From contig DFAM01000011.1 in assembly GCA_002365595.1 (NCBI GenBank), forward strand, positions 55,021 through 119,020: a stretch of 64,000 nucleotides of DNA, in the 5' to 3' direction. Numbering within the stretch: position 1 is the stretch's first letter; each line of letters begins with the position of its first letter. The stretch is from Acinetobacter sp. UBA3106 (lineage in GTDB: Bacteria > Pseudomonadota > Gammaproteobacteria > Pseudomonadales > Moraxellaceae). A program made the position numbers and the translations under genes. The notes beneath the pieces were generated by a model, which worked only from the letters and a program-made list of their open reading frames with translations, did no database searches and was not told the origin of the DNA. Below are positions 1 to 8,724 of this stretch, in pieces.

Positions 1-203
1 AGATTATTATTACTCCAAGGGACATAAATACCCTGTTTCCACAAAAAGCTAATCGCGCATAAAATAAGAAAGCTGATTAAGGTAGAAATAATCAGCGTAA
101 CGATAAGGTTTTTCCAAATTTTGCAGCCAACTATTAATGTAATCACTGTAAGACCAACGATGGCAATTATTGCAATTAAAAAGATACTATTCCAATAGTC
201 CAT
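1..203 (-). CDS. Partial small membrane protein, unknown
   Basis: An open frame starts at an ATG at 203 and runs off the left edge, giving 67 visible residues that begin MDYWNSIFLIAIIAIVGLTV. Two strongly hydrophobic stretches, about residues 7-26 and 33-53, predict two membrane helices with a short basic loop (KIWKN) between them. The C-terminus is outside the window. I do not recognise a family. No clear Shine-Dalgarno is visible upstream, so the start is provisional. Confidence 0.5.
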   Translation of the reverse strand, partial: MDYWNSIFLIAIIAIVGLTVITLIVGCKIWKNLIVTLIISTLISFLILCAISFLWKQGIYVPWSNNN

Positions 204-694
204 ATTGATTACCCTTGATCAAGTCAATAATTAAATTATGAGAGTTTCGTGTTTAAATTATAAAAATTACTTTAATATGAATTCCGTATGAAATGTAGAC
301 AAATTATTCCAAAAATGCAGTCATTTAGATTTTATATAAACAAACTTTTATTAAATCACTGAAAGTCTGATTTTTTTAATCTAAGCAGACAATGCTTAGT
401 TTCAAAAATAATTGCAAGAAGATATTTTTTGATCAAAGTTTTACTTCATACATAACTGTAGAAGCTTTTTTAAAGTCTAATCAGCAAGGTAATCCTGCTT
501 TAATCTGTTTAGATTGCTATAACGTCAAATAAGCTATGCCACATTTTTCCAAAAAATCTCAAGAGGCTAATTTGTTGTTTCACAATTATTTTTAAGCAGG
601 TTTTATGGAGTTTTAGAAGATGTAAGTTAGGTCAATGCTTTTAAAGCAATAAAATCATATATTAAACAGGTTATTGAATTGACTTCACATATTT
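204..694. other. Intergenic, no gene seen
   Basis: AT-rich spacer between a minus-strand membrane protein and a plus-strand hydrolase, so it should hold two divergent promoters. A short hairpin (CTAAGC/GCTTAG, 381-399) is present without a clear U-tract on either strand. I found no coding or RNA signal beyond this. Confidence 0.5.
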
Positions 695-1405
695 ATGCTT
701 TTGAAAATTTCAACTATTGCGCTTATTCCTGCCCTTATTGTTCAAGGCAATGCCGTTAAAAAGAATACTCTACGTTTAGCAGAACCCGCAGGAAAACGTC
801 AGGGTAGAGTGGGAACAGGAAAAGCACTGTCTGTTTTAATTTTAGGCGATTCGGCAGCGGCAGGTGTCGGCGTTGAAACTCAGGAAGATGCTTTACTCGG
901 TGCAGTTTTACAGCAGTTAAAAGATGGCTATGAAATTCAGTATCAGCTTGAAGCGACAAGCGGTCATAGCACCGGGCAAGTGATTAAAACTACGAAAAAT
1001 ATGTTGGCTCAGCACTTTGATGTGGTGATTACCTCGGTCGGGGTAAATGACATCACCAAGCTGACCTCACCGAAAGACTGGATGAAAAAACAGCAACAAC
1101 TGTATGCGGAAATCAATCAGAAATTCACGCCTGAATTGATTATTGCTTCTGGTGTGCCGCCGATGAACATGTTTCCTGCATTGCCAAATCCATTGGCCTG
1201 GTTATTTGGGCAATATGCCAAAGGTATGAATAAAAATCTTGCAAAATTTGTTCAACAGCAGGCCAATATGCAATGGATTGAATATGATCTGCAGCGTTTT
1301 AAAATCCTGAATCTGGAAATGGCAAAGGATGGTTTTCATCCCAGCAAGGAAATTTATACACTTTGGGGCCAACAGCTAGCAGATAAAATTCGTCAAATGT
1401 TTTAA
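695..1405 (+). CDS. SGNH/GDSL-family lipase or esterase
   Basis: A 236-residue SGNH-fold hydrolase. Block I is GDSAAAG with the nucleophile Ser at about residue 53. GVNDIT resembles block III, and DGFHPS near the C-terminus (Asp212, His215) supplies the rest of the triad. The first ~20 residues are hydrophobic, so the protein is probably exported or membrane-anchored. The family includes lysophospholipases and acyl esterases; the substrate cannot be told from sequence. The ATG at 695 has only a weak ribosome site. A UDG-family gene follows after 30 bases, so the two may share a transcript. Confidence 0.85.
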   Translation: MLLKISTIALIPALIVQGNAVKKNTLRLAEPAGKRQGRVGTGKALSVLILGDSAAAGVGVETQEDALLGAVLQQLKDGYEIQYQLEATSGHSTGQVIKTTKNMLAQHFDVVITSVGVNDITKLTSPKDWMKKQQQLYAEINQKFTPELIIASGVPPMNMFPALPNPLAWLFGQYAKGMNKNLAKFVQQQANMQWIEYDLQRFKILNLEMAKDGFHPSKEIYTLWGQQLADKIRQMF

Positions 1406-1435
1406 ATTAAGCTAAAGACGGATAAATGGACTGTT

Positions 1436-2029
1436 ATGAGCACTGAACTTGAAATAGAAACTCATCCATTGGAACCCTTTCTTCCTCCAAATGCCAAATT
1501 GCTGATGATGGGCAGCTTTCCGCCACCTAAAACGCGCTGGAAAATGGAGTTTTATTATCCAAATTATCAAAATGACATGTGGAAAATTTTTGGTTTAGCA
1601 TTCTTTGGCAATAAAGAACATTTTTTAGATATCGCCAATAAAAATTTCAAGGAACAACAGATCCGTGATTTTTTAATGGATAAAGGCATCGCAATTTTTG
1701 ATACGGCGTATCAAATTGTGCGCTTAAAAGGCAATGCTTCGGATAAATTTCTGCATATTGCCCAAGCAACTGATTTAGCCAGGCTGCTAGAGCAGATTCC
1801 TGAATGTCACAGCATTATGACCACTGGAGATAAAGCCACCGATACCTTGATGCTTTCCATGCCTGAAGCTACAGAAAAACCGACAATTGGTCAGGCATCT
1901 AAAGCATATTTTGCTGAACGCGAGCTGACTTTATACCGGATGCCATCTTCATCCCGTGCTTATCCACTTGCTGTGGAAAAAAAAGCCGAAGCCTATACTC
2001 AGTTATTTAAAGAAATAGGCTTACTATAA
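1436..2029 (+). CDS. Uracil-DNA glycosylase family protein
   Basis: A 197-residue protein of the uracil-DNA glycosylase superfamily, in the small subgroup with a GSFPPPKTRW motif at about residues 27-36 in place of the classical UDG motif I. It continues with FYYPN and a Trp-rich segment (NDMWKIFG). These proteins are thought to excise damaged or mispaired bases, but this subgroup is little studied and the activity is inferred. It probably sits in one transcription unit with the SGNH hydrolase. The next gene is convergent. Confidence 0.75.
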   Translation: MSTELEIETHPLEPFLPPNAKLLMMGSFPPPKTRWKMEFYYPNYQNDMWKIFGLAFFGNKEHFLDIANKNFKEQQIRDFLMDKGIAIFDTAYQIVRLKGNASDKFLHIAQATDLARLLEQIPECHSIMTTGDKATDTLMLSMPEATEKPTIGQASKAYFAERELTLYRMPSSSRAYPLAVEKKAEAYTQLFKEIGLL

Positions 2030-2050
2030 GTAAGTTTTGATAAATCTATT

Positions 2051-2533
2051 TTAATAGCTAGGCATCATTTTGGGATATCTGACCCATCTATGAGCATGCA
2101 CAGTAAAATCCCGGACCTGATTAAAATCGGACCAAATCAATTGACTGCCTTTACTCCATTTTAAAACCTGAATTCGTTGGGAAATTTGAAGTCGCTCTTG
2201 CTGCGTCGCAGGACGCAGATTGCCAATTTCAACATACAGTCGTACACCCGGATAATCGCTAAACTGGCCCTTTAATAACGATTTCAACCAAAACAAACGG
2301 CTGCTATTAATCGCTTGAATACAGGCTTTATTATTTTGCGGTAAATTTTGTTTAAAAGATTCAGCATACGTATCAAAGAAAAAACCGCTTTGGTTTTCTC
2401 TTAAAAATAAAGTTCCAATCGGTGTAATGGTAGGCTGTAACTGTTCATCTACTGTTGCAACCGAGCAATGCATTGCTGCACGTTGCGCATCATTCACCAC
2501 CTTGCAAATATGTTGCCATTCTTCTGTTTTCAT
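2051..2533 (-). CDS. Pyridoxamine 5'-phosphate oxidase family (FMN-binding) protein
   Basis: A 160-residue split-barrel flavin-binding protein. The core from about residue 10 to 120 has the PNPOx pattern (VATVDEQLQPTITPIGTLFL, then a FDTYAESFKQNL segment, then VRLYVEIGNLRPAT). Such small proteins usually bind FMN or F420/haem and act as oxidoreductases or scavengers of toxic substrates. It is not the biosynthetic PdxH, which is longer. It stands alone, convergent with the UDG-family gene. Confidence 0.75.
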   Translation of the reverse strand: MKTEEWQHICKVVNDAQRAAMHCSVATVDEQLQPTITPIGTLFLRENQSGFFFDTYAESFKQNLPQNNKACIQAINSSRLFWLKSLLKGQFSDYPGVRLYVEIGNLRPATQQERLQISQRIQVLKWSKGSQLIWSDFNQVRDFTVHAHRWVRYPKMMPSY

Positions 2534-2666
2534 TTTATTTTGCCTTTTTTGTTTTTAAATATTATTAAGTTAGTTGAATACAACAGAGGTCATTGAAGAT
2601 AGATCATTTAAACATGGATGTCGCTTGATCTGCATGGGCCCGATTGACTGGTCATTCATGACTCTT

Positions 2667-3530
2667 TTAGGCAAATCTTTTTGCCAACATGACGCAAATC
2701 ACCACAGCCACACACACGATAATCATATCTATATTGATGTTTTCACCCAAAATGATTGCGCAGAGGGTTAATCCGATAAAGGGCTGTAGCAGTTGGATCT
2801 GGCCCACTTTAGCAATTCCGCCCATAGCCAGCCCCTTATACCAGAAGAAAAAACCGATGAGCATGCTGAATATGGATACATAAGCCAAGCCTGCATAAGC
2901 AGAATAAGAAACTTCAGTGAAATTGGCTGGAAAATAGTACAGCGTTAAAACCAGCATAAGGGGAAAGGCAACAATAAGTGCCCAACAGATGACTTGCCAT
3001 CCGGCTAATACTTTGGATAAATGTCCACCTTCTGCATAACCCAGACCACAAGCCAGCACGGCTGCAATCATATAAACATCGCCACTGACCAGATGATAGG
3101 ACTGATCCTGAAGCAACATATAAGCAAGTACAAAGCTGCTGCCCAGCAGGGTAAATAACCAGAATCTTGCATTCGGATTTTCACCAGCCCTCAGCACTCC
3201 GAACATAGCTGTGCAAAGTGGAAGCAAAGCCACAAAAACCAGAGCACGCGAGGCAGATATATTTTGTAATGCCAACGCACTAAATAGGGGAAAACCCACC
3301 ACCACGCCCACACTGACAATAATCAGGGATAGGTACTGATTGCTTTGCGGGCGCTGCTGTTTAAACCATAATAAACAGAGGAGCGCTAATACTGCTGCAA
3401 TCGTGGCCCGAATTGCAGTTAAAAAGGTCGGACTAAAACCCGTTACCGCAATTCGGGTGGCAGGCATGGAACCTGCAAAAATAATTACCCCTAATAATCC
3501 GTTTATCCAGCCGATATTTGTTTTGTTCAT
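2667..3530 (-). CDS. EamA/DMT-family transporter
   Basis: A drug/metabolite-transporter superfamily exporter of about 287 residues with ten predicted membrane helices and two EamA repeats. I chose the ATG at 3530 (MNKTNIGWINGLLG) because the longer reading adds 24 residues that do not resemble the family. The gene is divergent from a MocR-type regulator, an arrangement in which the regulator commonly controls the transporter. The substrate is probably an amino acid, amine or PLP-linked metabolite; this is inferred from the neighbour only. Confidence 0.85.
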   Translation of the reverse strand: MNKTNIGWINGLLGVIIFAGSMPATRIAVTGFSPTFLTAIRATIAAVLALLCLLWFKQQRPQSNQYLSLIIVSVGVVVGFPLFSALALQNISASRALVFVALLPLCTAMFGVLRAGENPNARFWLFTLLGSSFVLAYMLLQDQSYHLVSGDVYMIAAVLACGLGYAEGGHLSKVLAGWQVICWALIVAFPLMLVLTLYYFPANFTEVSYSAYAGLAYVSIFSMLIGFFFWYKGLAMGGIAKVGQIQLLQPFIGLTLCAIILGENINIDMIIVCVAVVICVMLAKRFA

Positions 3531-3611
3531 TTGATATTGCTCATTGAATTTAGAGCAATTTAATAAGAAAAAAATAAAGTTGATATATACAGGGCAATAC
3601 AATTTAACATT

Positions 3612-3647
3612 ACTGTTATGCTAAATTGAGCAGTACAGTTTGACTGT
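3612..3647. promoter_or_regulatory. Candidate MocR operator repeats
   Basis: The divergent spacer holds TACTGTT (3611-3617) and GACTGTT (3642-3648) as direct repeats, with ACAGT (3635-3639) making an inverted pair with the second ACTGT. MocR regulators often bind two direct repeats near their own promoter. The assignment is a guess from position and repetition. Confidence 0.3.
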
Positions 3648-3661
3648 TCGGGAATGCGTTA

Positions 3662-5053
3662 ATGACAAAAACTAAAATTGAAATTGTAATTCAGCTCATC
3701 AAACAGAATATAAAGAACAAGACTTTGATAGCCGGCTCACGTTTGCCTTCAGTTCGACAGTACGCCCAGCAATTAAATTACTCGGTTTCAACCATTGTGG
3801 AAGCCTATGCACGGTTGCTAGCAGAAGGGATGATTGAATCCCGGGCAGGGGCAGGTTATTACATTCTTGGCAAGCCGGTCCAACACATGAATATTGAACA
3901 AAACATTCAATATGACAGGGAAATTGATCCACTGTGGATTTCCAGACAGTCTTTAGAAGCTAAAAATGCCATGCTCAAGCCGGGCTGTGGCTGGTTGCCC
4001 GCAGAATGGATGCCTGAACAGACGTTGCGCAAAGCCTTAAAAATAGTGGCAAAATCACAAGAATCACCTTTAATTGATTATGCGCCTCCGCATGGACATT
4101 TGGCTTTAAGACAATATTTGGCCCGTAAAAAGGAAAATGATGATTTAAAAATTCATCCCAATCAGATTTTGCTGACTGATTCAGCCACTCAATCGATTGA
4201 TTTAATTTTCAGATTATTATTGCAGCCGGGTGATATTGTTTTGCTGGATGACCCATGTTATTTCAATTTTCAGGCACTCATTAAAGCGCATCATTTACGT
4301 GCAGTCGCGATACCTTTTACTGAACATGGACCGGATCTTGAACATTTTGCACAGGCTCTACAGTTAAAACCAAAAATATATTTGACTAATTCAGGAATTC
4401 ATAATCCTACAGGAGCAACGCTTTCATTAGCGACGGCTTATCAAATTGCCAGAATGGCTGAACAGGCCAATATGATAATTATTGAAGATGAAATCTTTGC
4501 TGATTTTGAATATTTACCGGCTCCCCGATATGCGGCACTCGCTGGGCTTTCCCATGTGATTCAGATTGGCAGTTTTACCAAAACGCTTTCAGCAGCAGTA
4601 CGTTGCGGATATATTCTGAGCGATATAGATAAAATTGAGAAATTGATTGATTTAAAGATCGCCATACATTTCAGTAATAGTAATCTGAACGCGGAAATTA
4701 TTTATCAGTCGCTGATGGATAGCAGTTATCCCAAACATTTGGATTGGTTAAAAAAACAATTGATAAAAGCCACTAATGAAACCATTCAAAAGCTTGCTCA
4801 TTTGGATATTCATCCTTGGATTGTCCCTAAAGCAGGCATATTTTTATGGTGCAGATTACCCTCACATATTGAGGCTTCAAAACTTTCCAAGATATGTCTG
4901 CAACAAGGCATTATATTGGCGCCGGGAAATTCATTCAGTCCGTCTGAACAAGCCGGGCAATTCATGCGTTTTAATGTGGCTCAATGTATTGATAAAAAAG
5001 TCTTTGATGTACTGGAAAATGCTATCAGAACCTATTCCAGTGTGGTCATTTAA
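3662..5053 (+). CDS. MocR/PdxR-type GntR regulator with aminotransferase domain
   Basis: A 463-residue fusion of a GntR winged helix (about 5-70; SRLPSVRQYAQQLNYSVSTI is the recognition region) to a fold-type I aminotransferase domain (about 105-455). The PLP lysine is Lys307 in SFTKTLS, with IIEDEIFAD (Asp276) and HNPTGA also intact, so cofactor binding is expected. MocR proteins sense PLP, amino acids or amines bound as aldimines. It is divergent from a DMT exporter, the likely target. It could regulate PLP salvage (PdxR), but no pdx gene lies nearby. Confidence 0.88.
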   Translation: MTKTKIEIVIQLIKQNIKNKTLIAGSRLPSVRQYAQQLNYSVSTIVEAYARLLAEGMIESRAGAGYYILGKPVQHMNIEQNIQYDREIDPLWISRQSLEAKNAMLKPGCGWLPAEWMPEQTLRKALKIVAKSQESPLIDYAPPHGHLALRQYLARKKENDDLKIHPNQILLTDSATQSIDLIFRLLLQPGDIVLLDDPCYFNFQALIKAHHLRAVAIPFTEHGPDLEHFAQALQLKPKIYLTNSGIHNPTGATLSLATAYQIARMAEQANMIIIEDEIFADFEYLPAPRYAALAGLSHVIQIGSFTKTLSAAVRCGYILSDIDKIEKLIDLKIAIHFSNSNLNAEIIYQSLMDSSYPKHLDWLKKQLIKATNETIQKLAHLDIHPWIVPKAGIFLWCRLPSHIEASKLSKICLQQGIILAPGNSFSPSEQAGQFMRFNVAQCIDKKVFDVLENAIRTYSSVVI

Positions 5054-5077
5054 GCTGAGTCAGCACTAACTCAAGTT

Positions 5078-5515
5078 TTATCCATCATATTCTACGTAGT
5101 CCCACAAATTTAAACGAGCTTTAATTTCTTTACGGATATTCGGCAACATTGGCAACAAGGTTCCATCAATCCAAAGGCTTAAAGCTTGTGCAGAAATGAC
5201 CTGTTGATTGGCATCAATCAGTTTTGCACCCTTAACCATCACCAGTGTTTCTTCACTCGCTTCGGTTTCAACGCCTTTAAACAGTACTTGCAGTTCAAAT
5301 CCGGTATCCTGAATCAGCCATTCCAGTTCCAGCTGCACATTCTGATTGGATTTTAAAACGGCCTGACCTTCGATCAAGTCAGAATCGGTCTGGCAATCAT
5401 GCTCAACACGAACTTTAGATAAAAACCAGTCTTGAGTACCTAAATCCTCAAGGGTTTTATAGGGCGTTAAAATATCACTTAAATTAAATTGACGACTTAA
5501 ATCAAAAAATTGCAT
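5078..5515 (-). CDS. Hypothetical protein, 145 aa
   Basis: Not recognised. The protein is acidic and soluble, with no signal peptide or membrane segment. It is predicted as mixed alpha/beta, with an aromatic C-terminal tail (LNLWDYVEYDG). Normal codon use and a clear stop facing the MocR gene support a real gene. It lies downstream of a 356-base spacer and does not share an obvious operon. Confidence 0.6.
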   Translation of the reverse strand: MQFFDLSRQFNLSDILTPYKTLEDLGTQDWFLSKVRVEHDCQTDSDLIEGQAVLKSNQNVQLELEWLIQDTGFELQVLFKGVETEASEETLVMVKGAKLIDANQQVISAQALSLWIDGTLLPMLPNIRKEIKARLNLWDYVEYDG

Positions 5516-5871
5516 TACAAAAGATCACGATGGGGAGAGCGGAGTTAAATACTCGAAAAAGAGAATGTTAAAGCAAATCAGGAAATGAGTAAAATCATTG
5601 TGTTGATTGATCTAAAATATGTATAAATCAGATTCAATCTCTTATAAGTCCTCACAGCAATATCACTTAAACGACCAAGCCTCATTACTTTAAATCATCT
5701 AAAAGATGCACAGCAGTGGGTCAATCACGTGAATATATCAAACTGCAAAAGTAAATTATTGGAAGCAGGTGTCAGCTATTTATTATGTGATCATTTACTT
5801 GCAGCAAGCCGGATTTCAGTGGAGCTTTCACTATAAAAAGTTTTGCATAACTCAATGTCATTCAGCTGTCA
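5516..5871. other. Intergenic with a possible coding relic
   Basis: No intact gene. On the plus strand a frame from about 5660 to 5836 reads as plausible protein (…LNHLKDAQQWVNHV… to a TAA at 5834-5836), but it has no ATG and no ribosome site. It may be the decayed end of a gene. The family is not recognised and chance cannot be excluded. Confidence 0.3.
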
Positions 5872-7431
5872 TTACATCATCCATTCAACTGGGAAATATG
5901 ACGCCACTTGCATGGCATAACGTTGAAATCTAGTCGATTCAGGATCTTCTGAATATTCTGTGTAGGTTCCATCTTTATGATGCTCTAGCCAAATGACTTC
6001 ATCCTGTGGATTCAGTTTGAGTTCATAGGTAATTTGCGGTAAATATTTATCTAAAGCGTTCGAAATTTGTTCTTGTAACACATCAGATTCAACTACCAGT
6101 CCCACTTCGCTATTTAAATTGGCGGAACGAGGGTCAAAATTAGCAGAACCAATAAATGCCATGCCATTTATATCAAAAAACTTGGCATGCAAACTGGAGG
6201 CATTTTTGCCCTTAGCTGGAATAACGTTCCCCGTCACCACCTCATACCAGGTGCGTTTATTACGCTCTATATACGGCTTAAATTCATAGAGTTTTATCCC
6301 ATTTTTTAGTAAATCATGGCGATATTGTCTATAAAAGGCATGCACTACAGGAACGTCATTGGCAAGGAATGAATTGGTGAGTATCCGGATATTTACGCCT
6401 TTTTTAACTAAACCGGTTAAATAATCCATACCTTTCTGTGTAGGTACAAAATAGGCAGATACCAGTTCCAGATGCTGTTTCGGTTCTCCCGTAATCTGGA
6501 AGATCTGACGATAAATCATTTGATCATGAGATGATTGACGCCGAATTTTATCCGGAGAGTCGGCAACAAAATGTGCTTTTGCCCAATTAATCGGACGATC
6601 TTTTAGATGTTCATTGATCTGTTTTTCAGCCAGTTCGATCCGCTTTTTGAGTTGATCTTTTTGTAAGGCAGTCAATTCATAATATTTACGTAATTTGGCC
6701 AGTTGTTCTGGACGACTTTTACCTAGTAACAATGGGACTGGATAACTTAAATCATCATACCAAAAGTCATGAAAAACCTTGTTGGCATGCTTCACGGCAG
6801 TGCCATAAAACAGAATATCCATATCGGTAAACTGAAAATTTTCACTGGCTTCAAAGTATTCACGGCTGATATTGCGGCCACCGGTCACTGCTATGGCACC
6901 ATCGGCAATAATCAGTTTATTGTGCATACGGTGATTGATCTGCTTGAAACGAAAAACATAATCAAACACGCGCAATTTTCTGGCTCTATAGGTGTAAGGA
7001 TTAAAGATTTTAATTTCAAAATTGGGATGCTGTGCCAGTTGTTTTAAGGTTGCATCGAGTTGGGAACCGTTCTGGTCATCAATCAATAAACGGATTTTTA
7101 CTCCACGATCTGCGGCTTTGAGCAATTCAGCCAGCATCAGGTGACCAATCGAGTCATCTTCCCAGATGTAGTACTGTAAATCGATATTATATTGTGCTTT
7201 ATTAATCAGATGCAGCCTTGAGGCAATACTGATAAAAGCATCATCTAAAGCAAGATAGGCAGTTAAGCCTTGGATAATTTGTGCATCAACATTAGAACCA
7301 TTTAACCAGTGCTCGGCATGAACCTGAATCGGAGACTGCTTTTTGGATTCATTCATCGGTAAGCTGCACCCCGTTAGTGTAAAAATTGCAAAAGCAAACA
7401 TCATAGTACGCATGAATGGTTTAATCTGCAT
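5872..7431 (-). CDS. Phospholipase D / cardiolipin synthase-like lipoprotein
   Basis: A 519-residue PLD-superfamily protein with two HKD motifs: HNKLIIADGAIAVTGGRN in the first half and HAKFFDINGMAFIGSANFDP near residue 410. The N-terminus has a lipoprotein signal with lipobox LTGC (Cys22), so the mature protein is probably lipid-anchored in the periplasm or outer membrane. ClsC-type cardiolipin synthases share this layout and condense phosphatidylglycerol with phosphatidylethanolamine. A phospholipase role is the main alternative. It is a single-gene unit. Confidence 0.85.
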   Translation of the reverse strand: MQIKPFMRTMMFAFAIFTLTGCSLPMNESKKQSPIQVHAEHWLNGSNVDAQIIQGLTAYLALDDAFISIASRLHLINKAQYNIDLQYYIWEDDSIGHLMLAELLKAADRGVKIRLLIDDQNGSQLDATLKQLAQHPNFEIKIFNPYTYRARKLRVFDYVFRFKQINHRMHNKLIIADGAIAVTGGRNISREYFEASENFQFTDMDILFYGTAVKHANKVFHDFWYDDLSYPVPLLLGKSRPEQLAKLRKYYELTALQKDQLKKRIELAEKQINEHLKDRPINWAKAHFVADSPDKIRRQSSHDQMIYRQIFQITGEPKQHLELVSAYFVPTQKGMDYLTGLVKKGVNIRILTNSFLANDVPVVHAFYRQYRHDLLKNGIKLYEFKPYIERNKRTWYEVVTGNVIPAKGKNASSLHAKFFDINGMAFIGSANFDPRSANLNSEVGLVVESDVLQEQISNALDKYLPQITYELKLNPQDEVIWLEHHKDGTYTEYSEDPESTRFQRYAMQVASYFPVEWMM

Positions 7432-7553
7432 AATTATTATGAAGTCATAAAGTTATAAGTACATATTATCATCATGTTATAGGTTGAATCGGACAATAAA
7501 AAGAGGTTACTGTAGCTCATCTGTTAAAGAACCAAACAAAGGATGAATCATTC

Positions 7554-8669
7554 ATGAAATCACGTGCTGCCGTCGCATTCGATCCAGGTCAACCGCTCGA
7601 AATTGTTGAAATTGATGTTGCTCCGCCCAAAGCAGGTGAGGTTTTGGTGAAAATTAGCCATACGGGCGTCTGTCATACTGATGCTTTTACTTTATCGGGT
7701 GATGATCCTGAAGGTGTGTTTCCTGCAGTATTGGGCCATGAAGGTGCAGGGGTTGTGGTTGAAGTCGGTGAAGGCGTGACCAGTGTTAAACCGGGTGATC
7801 ACGTTATTCCACTGTATACCGCAGAATGTGGCGAATGTTTATTCTGTAAATCGGGCAAAACCAACCTGTGTGTGGCTGTTCGCGCAACCCAAGGCAAAGG
7901 CTTGATGCCGGATGGAACCACCCGTTTTTCTTATAATGGTCAGCCGATTTACCACTATATGGGTTGTTCAACATTCAGTGAATATACCGTGGTCGCTGAA
8001 GTGTCTTTGGCAAAAATTAACCCTGAAGCGAATCATGAGCATGTGTGTTTGCTCGGTTGTGGCGTAACCACAGGTCTGGGTGCGGTGAAAAATACCGCTA
8101 AAGTTCAGGAAGGCGATACCGTAGCCGTATTTGGACTGGGTGGTATTGGTCTGGCTGTGGTGCAAGGTGCCAAGAAAGCCAAAGCCAGCCGTATTATTGC
8201 GATTGATACCAATCCTGAAAAATTCAAACTGGCTGAACAGTTTGGTGCGACAGAATTTTTAAATCCGAAAGATTATGACAAACCGATTCAGGAAGTGATT
8301 GTTGAAAAAACCGGCTGGGGCGTGGATCATTCTTTTGAATGTATTGGCAATACCAATGTGATGCGTTCTGCACTGGAATGTGCTCATCGTGGCTGGGGAC
8401 AATCGATCATTATTGGGGTCGCGGGTGCAGGTCAGGAAATCTCGACCCGTCCATTCCAGCTGGTTACCGGCCGTACCTGGAAAGGCACTGCTTTTGGTGG
8501 CGTGAAAGGTCGTTCACAACTGCCGGGGATGGTAGAAGAAGCCATGAAAGGTGATATTCAACTTGAACCTTTTGTAACGCATACCATGGGACTAGACAAA
8601 ATCAATGAAGCCTTTGATTTAATGCATGAAGGTAAATCGATTCGTTCAGTGGTGCATTTTGAAGATTAA
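7554..8669 (+). CDS. frmA: S-(hydroxymethyl)glutathione dehydrogenase / class III alcohol dehydrogenase
   Basis: A 371-residue zinc alcohol dehydrogenase of class III. It oxidises S-hydroxymethylglutathione, formed spontaneously from formaldehyde and glutathione, with NAD+, and can also reduce S-nitrosoglutathione. Catalytic zinc ligands Cys40 (GVCHTD) and His62-Glu63 (GHEG), the structural zinc cysteines (CGECLFCKSGKTNLC) and the Rossmann GLGGIG are intact. No frmR regulator or frmB S-formylglutathione hydrolase is adjacent, so the second step must be encoded elsewhere. A strong bidirectional terminator follows. Confidence 0.95.
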   Translation: MKSRAAVAFDPGQPLEIVEIDVAPPKAGEVLVKISHTGVCHTDAFTLSGDDPEGVFPAVLGHEGAGVVVEVGEGVTSVKPGDHVIPLYTAECGECLFCKSGKTNLCVAVRATQGKGLMPDGTTRFSYNGQPIYHYMGCSTFSEYTVVAEVSLAKINPEANHEHVCLLGCGVTTGLGAVKNTAKVQEGDTVAVFGLGGIGLAVVQGAKKAKASRIIAIDTNPEKFKLAEQFGATEFLNPKDYDKPIQEVIVEKTGWGVDHSFECIGNTNVMRSALECAHRGWGQSIIIGVAGAGQEISTRPFQLVTGRTWKGTAFGGVKGRSQLPGMVEEAMKGDIQLEPFVTHTMGLDKINEAFDLMHEGKSIRSVVHFED

Positions 8670-8682
8670 TTGTCTTCAAAAT

Positions 8683-8711
8683 AAAAAAACGGGCTAATGG
8701 CCCGTTTTTTT
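8683..8711. terminator. Bidirectional intrinsic terminator
   Basis: A 12-bp stem (AAAAAAACGGGC / GCCCGTTTTTTT) with a 5-base loop lies between the convergent frmA and aminotransferase genes. Runs of T follow on both strands, so it can serve both. Confidence 0.92.
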
Positions 8712-8724
8712 ATTTCAGTTGCAT

